DNA of 64,000 nt, taken from assembly GCA_900552555.1 (NCBI GenBank), contig URZW01000002.1, positions 124,001-188,000 of the forward strand. Direction: 5' to 3'. The translations under genes were made by a program, and so were the position numbers. Positions 8,162-17,320 of the stretch are shown here, one piece after another (position 1 is the first letter of the stretch; every line of letters begins with the position of its first letter). Under the pieces are notes generated by a model, which saw only the letters and a program-made list of their open reading frames with translations, ran no database searches and was not told the DNA's origin. Source of the DNA: an uncultured Clostridium sp. (GTDB lineage: Bacteria; Bacillota; Clostridia; TANB77; CAG-508).

Positions 8162-8779
8162 ATGATAGATAAAATCACAGAATTTCTAACCAACAAAATT
8201 AGAAAAGAGATGCCAGATGTAGATGATGAAAGAGCAGAAATTATAAACTATGGTCTTCAGATTTTAATAGGTGAAGTACCAAAAATATTTATAATGTTAG
8301 CTATTGCATATTTATTAGGAGTATTTAAACTTAGTTTAATAACATTCTTAACATTAATACCATACAGAGGGTTTTCTGGAGGATTTCATCTAAAGACTCA
8401 TATAGGATGTATTATATCAACATGTACATTTTATTGTGGAACAGCATTGCTTGCTAAATATATAGTTTTAGGAAGTATTACAAAATATGTATCAATTATA
8501 TTATTAGCAATTTTTGGAATTATTATGATAAAACTATATGCACCAGCAGATACTGAAGATGTTCCAATAATAAGCCCAAAAATAAGAAAACAAAAACAAA
8601 TATTATCATATATATCATTTATAATTGGTTTATTAATTGCATCTTTGATTAATAACAATATAATATCAAATATAATAATATTTGGATATTTAATGCAAAC
8701 ATGTATGATAACAAGGTTAGCATATAAACTTACAAATAATAAATATGGCTATGAGGTTTATGAAAATGCTACAAATTAA
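8162..8779 (+). CDS. agrB: AgrB-type peptide-processing membrane protease
   Basis: AgrB, 205 residues from ATG 8162 (GGTGAG upstream; the longer ORF from 8120 lacks a site). AgrB cleaves the AgrD C-terminus and forms the thiolactone ring of the signal peptide. The catalytic pair is visible: RGFSGGFHLKTHIGC, with His76 and Cys83 seven residues apart, as in staphylococcal AgrB (His77/Cys84). Five or so hydrophobic segments follow the N-terminal amphipathic helix, and there is a KIRKQKQ basic loop. agrD is 79 bp downstream. The receptor pair agrCA is convergent. Confidence 0.93.
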   Translation: MIDKITEFLTNKIRKEMPDVDDERAEIINYGLQILIGEVPKIFIMLAIAYLLGVFKLSLITFLTLIPYRGFSGGFHLKTHIGCIISTCTFYCGTALLAKYIVLGSITKYVSIILLAIFGIIMIKLYAPADTEDVPIISPKIRKQKQILSYISFIIGLLIASLINNNIISNIIIFGYLMQTCMITRLAYKLTNNKYGYEVYENATN

Positions 8780-8791
8780 TTAGTTAATATT

Positions 8792-8817
8792 AAAAATACA
8801 AAGCCGGCTGTATTTTT
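8792..8817 (+). terminator. Hairpin between agrB and agrD, possible attenuator
   Basis: AAAAATACA (8792-8800) and TGTATTTTT (8809-8817) pair around AAGCCGGC. An AT-rich tract with T runs follows. It may lower or separate agrD expression, or act as a stability element for processed agrD mRNA. Confidence 0.5.
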
Positions 8818-8857
8818 ATATTATATAAATTTTTTTAAAACAAAGGAGGAAAACTTT

Positions 8858-8977
8858 ATGTTAAAATTATTAGCTAAAGTTGCAGAAAAATATGCAAAAT
8901 CTACTAACACAGCTTGTGGGTTGTGGGTTATAATGCATCAACCTAAAATGCCAGCTAGTTTAGTAAAAAAAGATTAA
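8858..8977 (+). CDS. agrD: AgrD-type cyclic autoinducer peptide precursor, 39 aa
   Basis: ATG at 8858 follows AAAGGAGGAAAAC. The layout is that of AgrD: an amphipathic N-terminal leader (MLKLLAKVAEKYAKSTN), a Cys-containing core, then an acidic/Pro C-terminal recognition tail. The junction TACGLWVIM-HQPKMP matches the clostridial pattern in which AgrB cuts just before an HQP-x-x-P tail (compare the CLWFT-HQPEEP of Clostridium perfringens). The single Cys20 would form a thiolactone with the new C-terminus. If cleavage is before HQP, the ring would be seven residues (C-G-L-W-V-I-M), larger than the usual five. Exact mature ends are inferred. Confidence 0.9.
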   Translation: MLKLLAKVAEKYAKSTNTACGLWVIMHQPKMPASLVKKD

Positions 8978-9065
8978 TTTTAAATTGTTTTTAAACTTAA
9001 ATATGAGTAGTTCGACAATGCTTATATTTAGGGTACAATATACTTAATGTTATTTATAGACAATC

Positions 9066-9139
9066 CACTAAAAAAGGAACAGGTTACTGTTCTTTTTTTA
9101 GTGAGTAAATAAAAATGATAGAATAAATCTATCATTTTT
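9066..9139. terminator. Convergent terminators between agrBD and agrCA
   Basis: CACTAAAAAAGGAACAG (9066-9082) pairs with 9087-9103 around GTTA and has T runs on both strands. A second perfect stem, AAAAATGATAGA (9111-9122) with 9128-9139, lies against the agrC stop codon. Together they insulate the two converging operons. Confidence 0.85.
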
Positions 9140-10487
9140 AATAATATATTTCTAATTGTTGAGAAAAATATTTTCCATTTTTAGCTGTATGTAAATTAAC
9201 ATTATTATTTTTCTTTAATATTTGTCTTATTTCCCATAAACCAAGACCAGTATGATTTTCTTTTCCAGTAATACCTTTATTAAATATTTGTTCTACATTT
9301 ACATCCTTATCTTTATAGGTATTTTCTATTAATATTATATTTCGATTATTTTTTGATTCATTCCTAAATACTATATTAATTTCTTTTTCATCACATTCTT
9401 CAGATGCTTCTATAGCATTATCTAATAAAATACCTAAAATTCTTGCAAATTCATAAACCTTCATATGTAAATTAGTTAAATCTAATAAAAATGTTAAGTT
9501 TACTTTTATACCTTTTTCTTCAGCTTCACTATATTTAGATGTAAGCAAATTATATATTCCAGGGTTATTAATAATATCTGGATTTAAAAGATATAAATTA
9601 TTAACTTTGGAACAATCACTTTCAAGTTGAGAATAATATTTTTTTAAACCATCCATATCATTTGTTTTTATATATCCACCTATAGTTGTAACTATATTAT
9701 CAAAATCATGTTTGAATCCTCTAACACTATCATGTAAAATATGTAATGTTTTATTATATTCTTCAGCACTTTCTAATTTTTGTGTAGTTGTTACTAATTT
9801 CATTATTTTGGCTAAACTATAAAAACTTAAACTAAAATAAATCAATAAACAAATAAAATTAAAGAAAGTAAATTGTACGGGCAAAATATTTATATAATTT
9901 GAAGTTAAGATTCCTTGAATTATTATATATATTATGGCAAATAAAAAATTTAATGTAATAATAAATTTATTTCTTTTATCAATATTATCTAGAATTGTAA
10001 CACTAATATTTTTATATTTTATAGCCATATTTAATAATAGAATTATCAAATATACAAGAAGTACAAAAGGAATTCTATAAATAGGAATATACAAAGCTTG
10101 CTCTAAAGTAATATTTAAAATTGATAAATAAGGATTGAATAACAAATTTACTACCAAATTAAATATTATACTTGGAAATATAGATGCTATAACTGATTTA
10201 ATTACCCCTAACTTAATTACAAAGTATAAAATCAAAAAAGCCGAAGAATAATTTAAAATAGTATTATATGGAGATGGCAGTATATACATTGAAATTATAC
10301 CTATCACAGAAACTACAATTATATAAATAAATTTTTGTTTTTTATTACAAATTATATTAAAAATATTACATATTAAAGAAAAAGAAAGAGGAGTCTCTAT
10401 AAATATAATTAAAAGAGATATACATATTTTTACAAGAAATTCATTCGGCGTACTCACTGCCAACCACAAATTATTCAGAATGTTCAT
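9138..10487 (-). CDS. agrC: AgrC-type sensor histidine kinase (GHKL)
   Basis: A 449-residue receptor kinase. Six to seven hydrophobic helices fill residues 1-225 and form the signal-peptide sensor. The HPK10-type phosphoacceptor region RGFKHDFDNIVTTIGGY has His260. The GHKL ATPase follows with ILLDNAIEASEE (N box) and TGLGLWEIRQIL (G box). The ATG at 10487 follows GGAGGTTAAGAAAA and overlaps the end of agrA by 17 nt, so the two are translationally coupled. It should bind the cyclic peptide from agrBD and phosphorylate AgrA. AgrC genes usually follow agrD on the same strand; here agrCA is inverted. Confidence 0.92.
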   Translation of the reverse strand: MNILNNLWLAVSTPNEFLVKICISLLIIFIETPLSFSLICNIFNIICNKKQKFIYIIVVSVIGIISMYILPSPYNTILNYSSAFLILYFVIKLGVIKSVIASIFPSIIFNLVVNLLFNPYLSILNITLEQALYIPIYRIPFVLLVYLIILLLNMAIKYKNISVTILDNIDKRNKFIITLNFLFAIIYIIIQGILTSNYINILPVQFTFFNFICLLIYFSLSFYSLAKIMKLVTTTQKLESAEEYNKTLHILHDSVRGFKHDFDNIVTTIGGYIKTNDMDGLKKYYSQLESDCSKVNNLYLLNPDIINNPGIYNLLTSKYSEAEEKGIKVNLTFLLDLTNLHMKVYEFARILGILLDNAIEASEECDEKEINIVFRNESKNNRNIILIENTYKDKDVNVEQIFNKGITGKENHTGLGLWEIRQILKKNNNVNLHTAKNGKYFSQQLEIYY

Positions 10488-11184
10488 TTTTCTTAACCTC
10501 CTCGATCAAACTTTTCTTGAATTTTGGACCAATATCACAAGTTGACCCATTATCAAAATACACAATATTACCTATAGAATCCAAATTAGCGATATTATTA
10601 ATATTAACAATAAAAGACTTATGAGCCCTAACAAAATTAGAAGGCAAAGAACACATAATTTTATTAAAAGAACTATAAGTTTCATAATCACGAGTTTTAG
10701 TATGAAAAACCAACTTCATACCATCACGTTTAATATACAAAATTTCATTTTCATCAATAATAGTCTTTTTATTATCAACTTTAATATATCTTTTAGGGCG
10801 ACCATTAACATCCTCAAACAAACGAACAATAGTCTCCTCCAATCTATCAGAAGTTACCGGTTTAGCCAAGTAATCAAAAGTTTTAAATTTATATGCCATC
10901 ATAGCATATTCTAAATGAGCAGTAGTGAATATAAAATAAGTATCCTTATTACTTTCTCTAACTTTAGATGCGATTTCTAGACCAGTTTTATTTGATTTTA
11001 AATTAATATCTAAAATTAAAACATCAGTTTTATTTTCATCAATATAATCTAATAATTCATCAACATTATTTGTACTGATACCAATCTTTGCATCATAATC
11101 ATGTTTTATAAATATAGTTTCAAGAATTTTTGAAAATTTATCTAAAATATTTATATTATCATCACAAATTGCAAAATTTAACAT
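10471..11184 (-). CDS. agrA: AgrA-type LytTR response regulator
   Basis: A 237-residue regulator. The receiver domain (1-120) has the acid pocket at Asp8/Asp9 (CDDN), the phosphoacceptor Asp59 (LILDINLKS) and the conserved Lys in YLAKPVTSDR. A LytTR DNA-binding domain (about 135-235) follows, with the typical YIKRDGMKLVFHTKTRDYETYSS core (abbreviated) and FVRAHKSFIVNINNI. ATAGGAGGGGATT precedes the ATG. It is first in the minus-strand operon with agrC. It probably activates agrBD and targets elsewhere through direct-repeat sites; I could not define such sites by eye. Confidence 0.93.
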   Translation of the reverse strand: MLNFAICDDNINILDKFSKILETIFIKHDYDAKIGISTNNVDELLDYIDENKTDVLILDINLKSNKTGLEIASKVRESNKDTYFIFTTAHLEYAMMAYKFKTFDYLAKPVTSDRLEETIVRLFEDVNGRPKRYIKVDNKKTIIDENEILYIKRDGMKLVFHTKTRDYETYSSFNKIMCSLPSNFVRAHKSFIVNINNIANLDSIGNIVYFDNGSTCDIGPKFKKSLIEEVKKNEHSE

Positions 11185-11515
11185 ATAAATCCCCTCCTAT
11201 AAAAATATAAAATTCTAGAAAAAAAGTAATCGACAAAATAACAAAAATTTCCTTTATTTTCCAGAAACAATAACAATATAATCTAAAATTAATACAATGT
11301 CAATAGAAAAATTACAAATTTATCCAATTGGTAAAACAATTAATATTAATAGTATTTAGAGATACTACAATCAATATTTATAGCACACATTTATATATAA
11401 ATTAAGTCAAAAAAATACAAAAAAACAAAAATTTTTAAAAGTCATAATAGTGTTTTAATTAGTAATAATTTTATAAAAATATCATAAAATTAAGAAAAGA
11501 ATAGGAGTTGATAAA
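11185..11515. other. 331-bp intergenic region between divergent agrA and the pdaA-like gene
   Basis: Extremely AT-rich. It must hold the promoters of both divergent genes. CCAATTGGT-like short palindromes near 11320 and several AATTAATATT runs are visible, but no -35/-10 pair or LytTR site is convincing. No coding potential seen. Confidence 0.4.
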
Positions 11516-12334
11516 ATGAATAAAAAAAATATAAAAATCATAATAACAGTAACAGCTATAGTATTAGTACTAACAGTTATAATGATACAAATAGGAGAAA
11601 AAAACAAAACAAAAAAAGTAACAGTAACAAGTACATCAGCATTAAGCAATAAAAAGATAGGCTGGGGAATTAAAAGAAATGATAATCATGAGCAACCAGA
11701 TTTAGGAAAAACAAACAAAGACATATTAGAAAAAAATAATGGAATTGCAATGGGAAATAATAATGATAAATTCATTTATTTAACATTTGATGAAGGATAT
11801 GAAGCAGGCCATACACAACAAATTTTATCAATTTTAAAAGAGAACAATGTAACAGCAACATTTTTTATAACAGCTCATTATCTAAATACACAACCAGAAT
11901 TAGTCAAACAAATGATAGATGAAGGACATATTGTAGGAAACCATACAGTAAATCATAAAAGCATGCCAACTTTATCAGAAGAACAAATAAATTCAGAAGT
12001 AATGGATTTGCATAAATCAATATATGAAAAATTTGGGTATGAAATGAAATACATAAGACCACCCATGGGAGAATTTAGCGAAAAAAGCATAAGTGTAACA
12101 AATTCCTTAGGATATAAAACAGTAATGTGGTCATTTGCATATGAAGATTGGAATGAAAACAAACAGCCAGAAGAACAAAGTGCAAAAAAGAAAATTATAG
12201 ATAATGTTCATAACGGAGAAATTATGCTTTTACATGGAAATTCAAAAACAAATACAAATATATTAGGAGATATAATCAAAGAAATAAAAAATATGGGATA
12301 CAAATTTAAATCTTTAGATGAATTCAAACAATAG
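11516..12334 (+). CDS. PdaA-like polysaccharide (muramic acid) deacetylase
   Basis: A 272-residue NodB-family deacetylase with an N-terminal membrane anchor (IKIIITVTAIVLVLTVIMI). The catalytic motif is TFDEGYEAG (90-98), where Glu replaces the second Asp, close to the TFDNGYENG of Bacillus PdaA rather than the TFDDG of chitin deacetylases. The metal His pair is HTVNH (143-147). RPPMGEFS and LLHGNS complete the fold. PdaA deacetylates muramic acid on the way to muramic delta-lactam in spore cortex. The next genes are yqfC and yqfD, which also belong to sporulation. TAGGAGTTGATAAA lies before the ATG. Confidence 0.88.
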   Translation: MNKKNIKIIITVTAIVLVLTVIMIQIGEKNKTKKVTVTSTSALSNKKIGWGIKRNDNHEQPDLGKTNKDILEKNNGIAMGNNNDKFIYLTFDEGYEAGHTQQILSILKENNVTATFFITAHYLNTQPELVKQMIDEGHIVGNHTVNHKSMPTLSEEQINSEVMDLHKSIYEKFGYEMKYIRPPMGEFSEKSISVTNSLGYKTVMWSFAYEDWNENKQPEEQSAKKKIIDNVHNGEIMLLHGNSKTNTNILGDIIKEIKNMGYKFKSLDEFKQ

Positions 12335-12404
12335 ATATATGCAAAATCTGTGTAAAATTAAAAAGTTTTTTATTAATTAATACATTAAGAAGGGAATGAT
12401 GAAA

Positions 12405-12689
12405 ATGAAAAAAAAGAAAAATAATTTTTCAAAAATAGATAGATTACTAGAAATGCCACAAGAAGTTTACACAGACACACCTAAAATAACAATAACAGGT
12501 TTTAATGAAATGATAATAGAAAATTTCAAAGGGATATTAGAATATGAAGATTATTATATCAGAATAAATACATCACTTGGAATTATAAATATAAATGGAT
12601 TTGAATTAAAATTAGAAAATATGACAAATGATGATATCAAAGTTAAAGGAAAAGTAGAAAGCATTGATATAGAAAGAAAATTTGACTAA
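12405..12689 (+). CDS. yqfC: Sporulation protein YqfC
   Basis: A 94-residue protein of the YqfC/YabP family: short N-terminal basic region, then the beta-rich core PKITITGFNEMIIENFKGILEY and INGFELKLENM. Three ATGs compete; 12405 has the best spacing to AAGAAGGG. YqfC is made in the mother cell under sigma E in Bacillus and always neighbours YqfD, as here. Molecular role is unknown; the family is often placed in spore-coat or membrane function. Confidence 0.9.
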   Translation: MKKKKNNFSKIDRLLEMPQEVYTDTPKITITGFNEMIIENFKGILEYEDYYIRINTSLGIININGFELKLENMTNDDIKVKGKVESIDIERKFD

Positions 12690-12765
12690 TTTCTAAATTT
12701 GTAATTCATTAAAAATAAGATTTGTACAGAACTGTAATTTTACAATATAAATGAAAGGAAAAAGT

Positions 12766-13950
12766 ATGTTAATTAAAATAATATTTAATTATATAATCGG
12801 ATACATAAGAATATCAATAGAAGGATATTACATAGAAAGATTTATAAACATATGCAGGAACGAAAAAATAACAATATGGAATTTAAAAAGAGACAAAAAT
12901 GTTAAATTAGAATTAAATATAGCAATAAAAGACTTAAAAAGAGTAGCAAAAATTGCAAAACAAACAAAATGTAAAATGAAAATAACTCGAAAAAAAGGAC
13001 TACCATTTATATTCAACAAATATAAAAAAAGAAAGTTATTTTTTGTATTTTTAATAGTAATTATAATAATCTTAGCAATTTCATCAAACTTTATATGGAA
13101 CATACAAATAATAGAAGAAGACAAGCAAAATATACAAAATTTATATCAAGATGTTGTGGATAGTGGATTACAAATTGGAACAATGAAAGCAAAAATAAAT
13201 ACAAAAGATATTATAAATAAAATAAGATTAAAAAGAGATGACATAGCATGGATAGGAATAGAATTAAAAGGCACAAATGCAATAGTAAGAACAGTTAAAG
13301 CAACAGCAAAACCAGATATAGTAAATGATAAAGATTACTGTAATATTGTTTCAGACAAACAAGGAATAATAACAAAAATCAGTGCACAAAATGGAACAAT
13401 AGCTGTAAAAGTAGGAGATACAGTAAATGTAGGAACAACATTAATAAATGGATGGATGGAAGGAAAATATACAGGAATAAGATATGTACATGCAAAAGGA
13501 GAAATACAAGCAAAAGTATGGCACACCAAAAGTAAAAAAATACAATATAACACTACGGAAAGAACAGAAACAGGTAATATAGAGAATAAATATCAAATAA
13601 AAATAAATAATTTTAAAATAAATTTGTCAAAAAGGCTTTCAAAATTTAAAATTTATGATACAATAGTGGAAGAGAATAAATTTAAGATATTTTCAGATTT
13701 TTATTTACCTATTTCTTTAATAAAAACAACAAATAAAGAAGTAAAAGAAGAACAAAAAAAATATGAAATAGAAGAAGCAAAAAACTTAGGGATACAACAA
13801 TTACAAGACGAATTAGAAAATGAAATAGAGAACAAAGAAAAAATAGTCAATAAAATTATAAATACATATGAAAAAGAAGACGGAATAGAAGTCTATGTAA
13901 CATATGAAGTGCTTGAAGATATAGGGACAAATGAAAAAATAGTTTTTTAG
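12766..13950 (+). CDS. yqfD: Sporulation protein YqfD
   Basis: A 394-residue protein. The start at 12766 is preceded by AAAGGAAAAAGT. The N-terminal YqfD domain (about 1-85) precedes one membrane helix (LFFVFLIVIIIILAISSNFIW), then a POTRA-like and beta-rich extracytoplasmic part (GTNAIVRTVKATAKPDI, ISAQNGTIAVKVGDTV). The C-terminus is a long charged helix. It partners YqfC in the mother cell. In Bacillus the next gene is phoH; here an unrelated gene takes its place. Confidence 0.9.
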   Translation: MLIKIIFNYIIGYIRISIEGYYIERFINICRNEKITIWNLKRDKNVKLELNIAIKDLKRVAKIAKQTKCKMKITRKKGLPFIFNKYKKRKLFFVFLIVIIIILAISSNFIWNIQIIEEDKQNIQNLYQDVVDSGLQIGTMKAKINTKDIINKIRLKRDDIAWIGIELKGTNAIVRTVKATAKPDIVNDKDYCNIVSDKQGIITKISAQNGTIAVKVGDTVNVGTTLINGWMEGKYTGIRYVHAKGEIQAKVWHTKSKKIQYNTTERTETGNIENKYQIKINNFKINLSKRLSKFKIYDTIVEENKFKIFSDFYLPISLIKTTNKEVKEEQKKYEIEEAKNLGIQQLQDELENEIENKEKIVNKIINTYEKEDGIEVYVTYEVLEDIGTNEKIVF

Positions 13951-13995
13951 GTTATAAATTAAATGGATTAATTTATAATGGAAAGGAAGTACAAA

Positions 13996-15216
13996 ATGGA
14001 AGAAAGAAGTTTAAGAATAACTGGAGCAAACACAAATTTTTTCAACAAAATAACAAGTACACTAACAAAAATATTGATACCAACAAGAATTGGAATTAAT
14101 GGAATGCTAATTTCAATGAAAAGAAATAATTTAATAAAAGCATTTGAAAACTATAAAAAAGATACAGAAAATTATAATACAGATGAGTTAGAAAAAAAAT
14201 ATGATGAAGCATATACTGTTTATTTAGAAGCTCTAGATAAATATGTAATGGACTCAATTTACAAAAAAGTAAAAAATAATACAGCAAGTGAATTTGAAAG
14301 AGATGCATTATCTAGATATTATGAAGTTACAAGTCTAAAAGAAAAAGAATATATGGATTACAAATATAGGAAACAAAAATATTTATTAGAATTAGACAAA
14401 GAAAGTGTAAGACTTAATGCAAAAGAAAAAGTACAAGAAAAATATAATAGATTCTATGTAAATAAAATGGACACATTATATAAAGCAATATTAAAAAATT
14501 ATTCAATAAAACTTGCAGATACAACAAACATATATGATTCATCAAAAGAGTGGATATATGTAAAAATATTCTATACACTAGAAGAATACATCAAAAATAT
14601 ATTACCATTAAAAATGGAAATAAATCCAAAAGATGAATTTAAAGACATAATAGATGACTACGAAAAATTTGAAAGCTATACAGTTGGCAAATTAGACACA
14701 AAAGATAATATCGAAAAAAATATGATTTTACTAGGAATAAGCAGAAAATTATTTACACACAGCATCCCCTTAATAGTAGCAGAACAATGCTATGAAAAAT
14801 TATTAAAAGATGCAAGAGTATTAGTACAAGATACAAAAATGGCAGCAAAAAGAGAAAAAGCATATGCAATGCTAATAAATTTAATAGAAGATTACAATGT
14901 TCGTTTATTATCAACAAAAGTATATTGGGAAGATACAAAAGCAAGAGAACAATATAAAAAATATTGGGACAAGTATAAAAAAATATCAAAATTAAAAGAT
15001 GTTGATTTTGTTGAATATATGAAACAAAAAGAAATATTATTTATAAAAAATGATATGAAAAAAATAGCTGGTTCAAAAGTAGATTATTCAAAAATAATTA
15101 CATACTATAGAAGAAAGCTAGTTGATTATGGAGTAATAAAAGAATTAAAAAATACTTACAAATCAGAAGGAAAATATACAGGAATAATAAATAAAGAAGA
15201 CAGGGTGGTGGCATAA
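13996..15216 (+). CDS. Unrecognised 406-aa helical protein in the yqfD-ybeY operon
   Basis: ATG at 13996 follows GAAAGGAAGT; an upstream in-frame ATG at 13978 precedes the site and is rejected. The product has no membrane helix or signal. It is rich in Lys, Glu and Tyr and mostly helical (for example NTDELEKKYDEAYTVYLEAL). No nucleotide-binding loop is visible, so it is not PhoH, which normally fills this place between yqfD and ybeY. It overlaps ybeY by one base (TAATG), so the two are coupled. Function unknown. Confidence 0.75.
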   Translation: MEERSLRITGANTNFFNKITSTLTKILIPTRIGINGMLISMKRNNLIKAFENYKKDTENYNTDELEKKYDEAYTVYLEALDKYVMDSIYKKVKNNTASEFERDALSRYYEVTSLKEKEYMDYKYRKQKYLLELDKESVRLNAKEKVQEKYNRFYVNKMDTLYKAILKNYSIKLADTTNIYDSSKEWIYVKIFYTLEEYIKNILPLKMEINPKDEFKDIIDDYEKFESYTVGKLDTKDNIEKNMILLGISRKLFTHSIPLIVAEQCYEKLLKDARVLVQDTKMAAKREKAYAMLINLIEDYNVRLLSTKVYWEDTKAREQYKKYWDKYKKISKLKDVDFVEYMKQKEILFIKNDMKKIAGSKVDYSKIITYYRRKLVDYGVIKELKNTYKSEGKYTGIINKEDRVVA

Positions 15217-15692
15217 TGTACGAAATTACATATTTAAATTTAGAAAAAGGACAAGAAGATTGGGAAGGTATTGTAAAAAAAGTCTTAAATAAATGCTTTG
15301 AAGAAGAAGGACTATTAGACTCAAAATTGATAATGACAATAACATTCACAACACCAGAAGAAATCAGAAAAATAAATAAAAAATATAGAAAAATAGACAG
15401 AGCAACAGATGTATTATCATTCCCAATGTTCGAAAAAGAAGAATTAGATGAAAAAATAAAAAATAAAGATTTTCTATATGAAGATGTTTTAGGAGATATA
15501 ATAATTTCAATTGATAAAGTTAGAGAACAAGCAGAAGAATATGGACATAGTTTCGAAAGAGAACTAAGTTACATGTTAGTACATGGATTTTATCACTTGA
15601 TGGGATATGACCATATTGAAGAAGAAGACAAAAAAATAATGAGACCAAAAGAAGAAAAAATTTTAAATGAGTTAAAAATTACGAGAGATTAA
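15216..15692 (+). CDS. ybeY: Endoribonuclease YbeY
   Basis: A 158-residue member of UPF0054. The zinc site HGFYHLMGYDH (H-x3-H-x5-H pattern) is near 130-140. Upstream is the RATDVLSFPMFE segment typical of YbeY. It takes part in 16S rRNA 3' maturation and late ribosome quality control. Start overlaps the preceding stop by one base. Confidence 0.95.
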   Translation: MYEITYLNLEKGQEDWEGIVKKVLNKCFEEEGLLDSKLIMTITFTTPEEIRKINKKYRKIDRATDVLSFPMFEKEELDEKIKNKDFLYEDVLGDIIISIDKVREQAEEYGHSFERELSYMLVHGFYHLMGYDHIEEEDKKIMRPKEEKILNELKITRD

Positions 15693-15705
15693 AAGGGGGA
15701 AAAAG

Positions 15706-16791
15706 ATGGGAAAACATGGAGTAAGAACATTAATAATAATATTAGTTATTTTAATTTTAGCAGCTGGTGGAATTTTGGCATACAAAATAACAAGAGACAA
15801 GAAAAATGCCACACAAGAAGTTTCAGAAGGTCAAAGTGAAGATAATGTATTGACAGCAGGAATAAGTGAAAAGAAAATAAAAATATTTAATGGTGAAGAT
15901 AGACCAATAGCTGTAATGATTGACAACCACAACCAAGCTTGGCCACAAGCCGGACTAAATAAAGCATATTTAGTATATGAAATAATAGTGGAAGGTGGAG
16001 AAACACGTCTAATGGCAGTATTTAAGGGTGTTAATGTTGATAAAATTGGACCGGTTAGAAGTTCAAGACATTATTTTTTAGATTATGCTATGGAAAATGA
16101 TGCAATATATGCACATTATGGTTGGAGCCCAATGGCAGAAAGTGATATAAAATCTTACAACATAAACAATTTAAATGGAATAACAGAAAGCACATCAACA
16201 TTCTGGAGAGTTAAAGATAAATCAGCTCCACACAATGCTGTAACAAGTACAGATGCATTATTAAAAGCTGCAAAAGCAAAAGGATATAAAACAACATCAA
16301 CAAAGAAAAGTGTATTAAATTACACAACAGATGATGTAACATTAGAGGACGGACAAGGAGCAACAAGTGTTACAATACCACATTCAAATCTTCAAACTGT
16401 AAAATATGTATATGATGAGGAAAACCAAGTATATAAAAGGTATGCAAGAAATAAAGCACAAACAGACTGGGATACAGGAAATAGTATCACAACAAAAAAT
16501 ATAATAATAACAATGTGCGATAATTATACATTAGATGATAGCGAAAATAAAGGAAGACAAGGACTTAAAAATATTGGAACATTTAATGGATATTATATAA
16601 CAAATGGAAAAGCTATAAAAATTAAATGTATAAAAGAAGCAAGAAATACTCAGACAAAATATGAGGATTTACAAGGAAATGAAATAAAAGTAAATGATGG
16701 AAATACATGGATTAATATTTGCCCAACAGATGCAAAACTTGAAATAACAGGACCAAATACAAACAGTTCTACTACAACAAATAATATGTAA
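15706..16791 (+). CDS. DUF3048 (YerB-like) exported protein
   Basis: A 361-residue protein with an N-terminal anchor (TLIIILVILILAAGGILAY) and an extracytoplasmic DUF3048 region. Family hallmarks are PIAVMIDNHNQAWPQAGL, YEIIVEGGETRLMAVF, GPVRSSRHYFLDYA and the second half with RNKAQTDWDTG. Bacillus YerB is a lipoprotein; this one lacks a lipobox Cys. Its biochemical activity is not established. AAAGGGGGAAAAAG precedes the ATG, 13 bp after ybeY, so it is in the same operon. Confidence 0.9.
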   Translation: MGKHGVRTLIIILVILILAAGGILAYKITRDKKNATQEVSEGQSEDNVLTAGISEKKIKIFNGEDRPIAVMIDNHNQAWPQAGLNKAYLVYEIIVEGGETRLMAVFKGVNVDKIGPVRSSRHYFLDYAMENDAIYAHYGWSPMAESDIKSYNINNLNGITESTSTFWRVKDKSAPHNAVTSTDALLKAAKAKGYKTTSTKKSVLNYTTDDVTLEDGQGATSVTIPHSNLQTVKYVYDEENQVYKRYARNKAQTDWDTGNSITTKNIIITMCDNYTLDDSENKGRQGLKNIGTFNGYYITNGKAIKIKCIKEARNTQTKYEDLQGNEIKVNDGNTWINICPTDAKLEITGPNTNSSTTTNNM

Positions 16792-16798
16792 AACAAAT

Positions 16799-16836
16799 GG
16801 CATAATAAAATGATATGATTTTATTATGCCTTGGAT
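16799..16836 (+). terminator. Strong hairpin terminator
   Basis: A perfect 13-bp stem: GGCATAATAAAAT (16799-16811) with 16818-16830. The 3' tract (TTGGATATTTAT) is only weakly T-rich, so termination may be partial. Confidence 0.65.
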
Positions 16837-16866
16837 ATTTATATTCTAGGAAAGGAAGTAACAAAA

Positions 16867-17202
16867 ATGAATATATATGATACAGCAAATAGATTAGCAC
16901 AAGAACTTAAACAATCAGAAGAATATGTAAATTACAAAATGGCTAAAGAAGCATTAAGTTTGAACCCAGATTTAAAGAAGAAAATAGAAGAGTTTGAAAC
17001 AGCTAGATATGATGCTCAAATAACAGCTATGCAAACAGGAAAGAATGATGAAGAAAAAACTAAAAAAATGCAACAATTGTATATAGAGTTGTATGAAAAT
17101 CAAGATGCAGCAAAATTTTTTGATGCTGAAACAAAATTTAATATAATTTTGTCAGATGTTAATAAAATAATTGGTGATGCAGTAATGGATGTACTTAAAT
17201 AA
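16867..17202 (+). CDS. ylbF: YlbF/YmcA-family RNase Y regulator
   Basis: A 111-residue all-helical protein. Start 16867 follows AGGAAAGGAAGT. The family features are the N-terminal YDTANRLAQELKQSEEYVNYK and the second helix with EFETARYDAQITAMQTGK. YlbF, YmcA and YaaT form an Fe-S complex that directs RNase Y in Bacillus. Which paralogue this is cannot be settled from one gene, so the symbol is tentative. Confidence 0.8.
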   Translation: MNIYDTANRLAQELKQSEEYVNYKMAKEALSLNPDLKKKIEEFETARYDAQITAMQTGKNDEEKTKKMQQLYIELYENQDAAKFFDAETKFNIILSDVNKIIGDAVMDVLK

Positions 17203-17209
17203 AATTTTT

Positions 17210-17247
17210 TAGAAAAATATGAAAAATATCATTCACATGTATTTAAA
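17210..17247. repeat. Degenerate copy of the long palindromic element
   Basis: AGAAAAATATGAAAAATAT followed by CATTCACATGTATT closely matches the centre and one arm of the palindrome at 58416-58516 and of the one at 26066-26297. Only this core is left here. Confidence 0.6.
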
Positions 17248-17320
17248 GAAAATATATAAATGGAATTTTGAATAGGATTGTTTATAAAATAGCATTATTA
17301 GTAAAGAAAAGGAGTAGATG

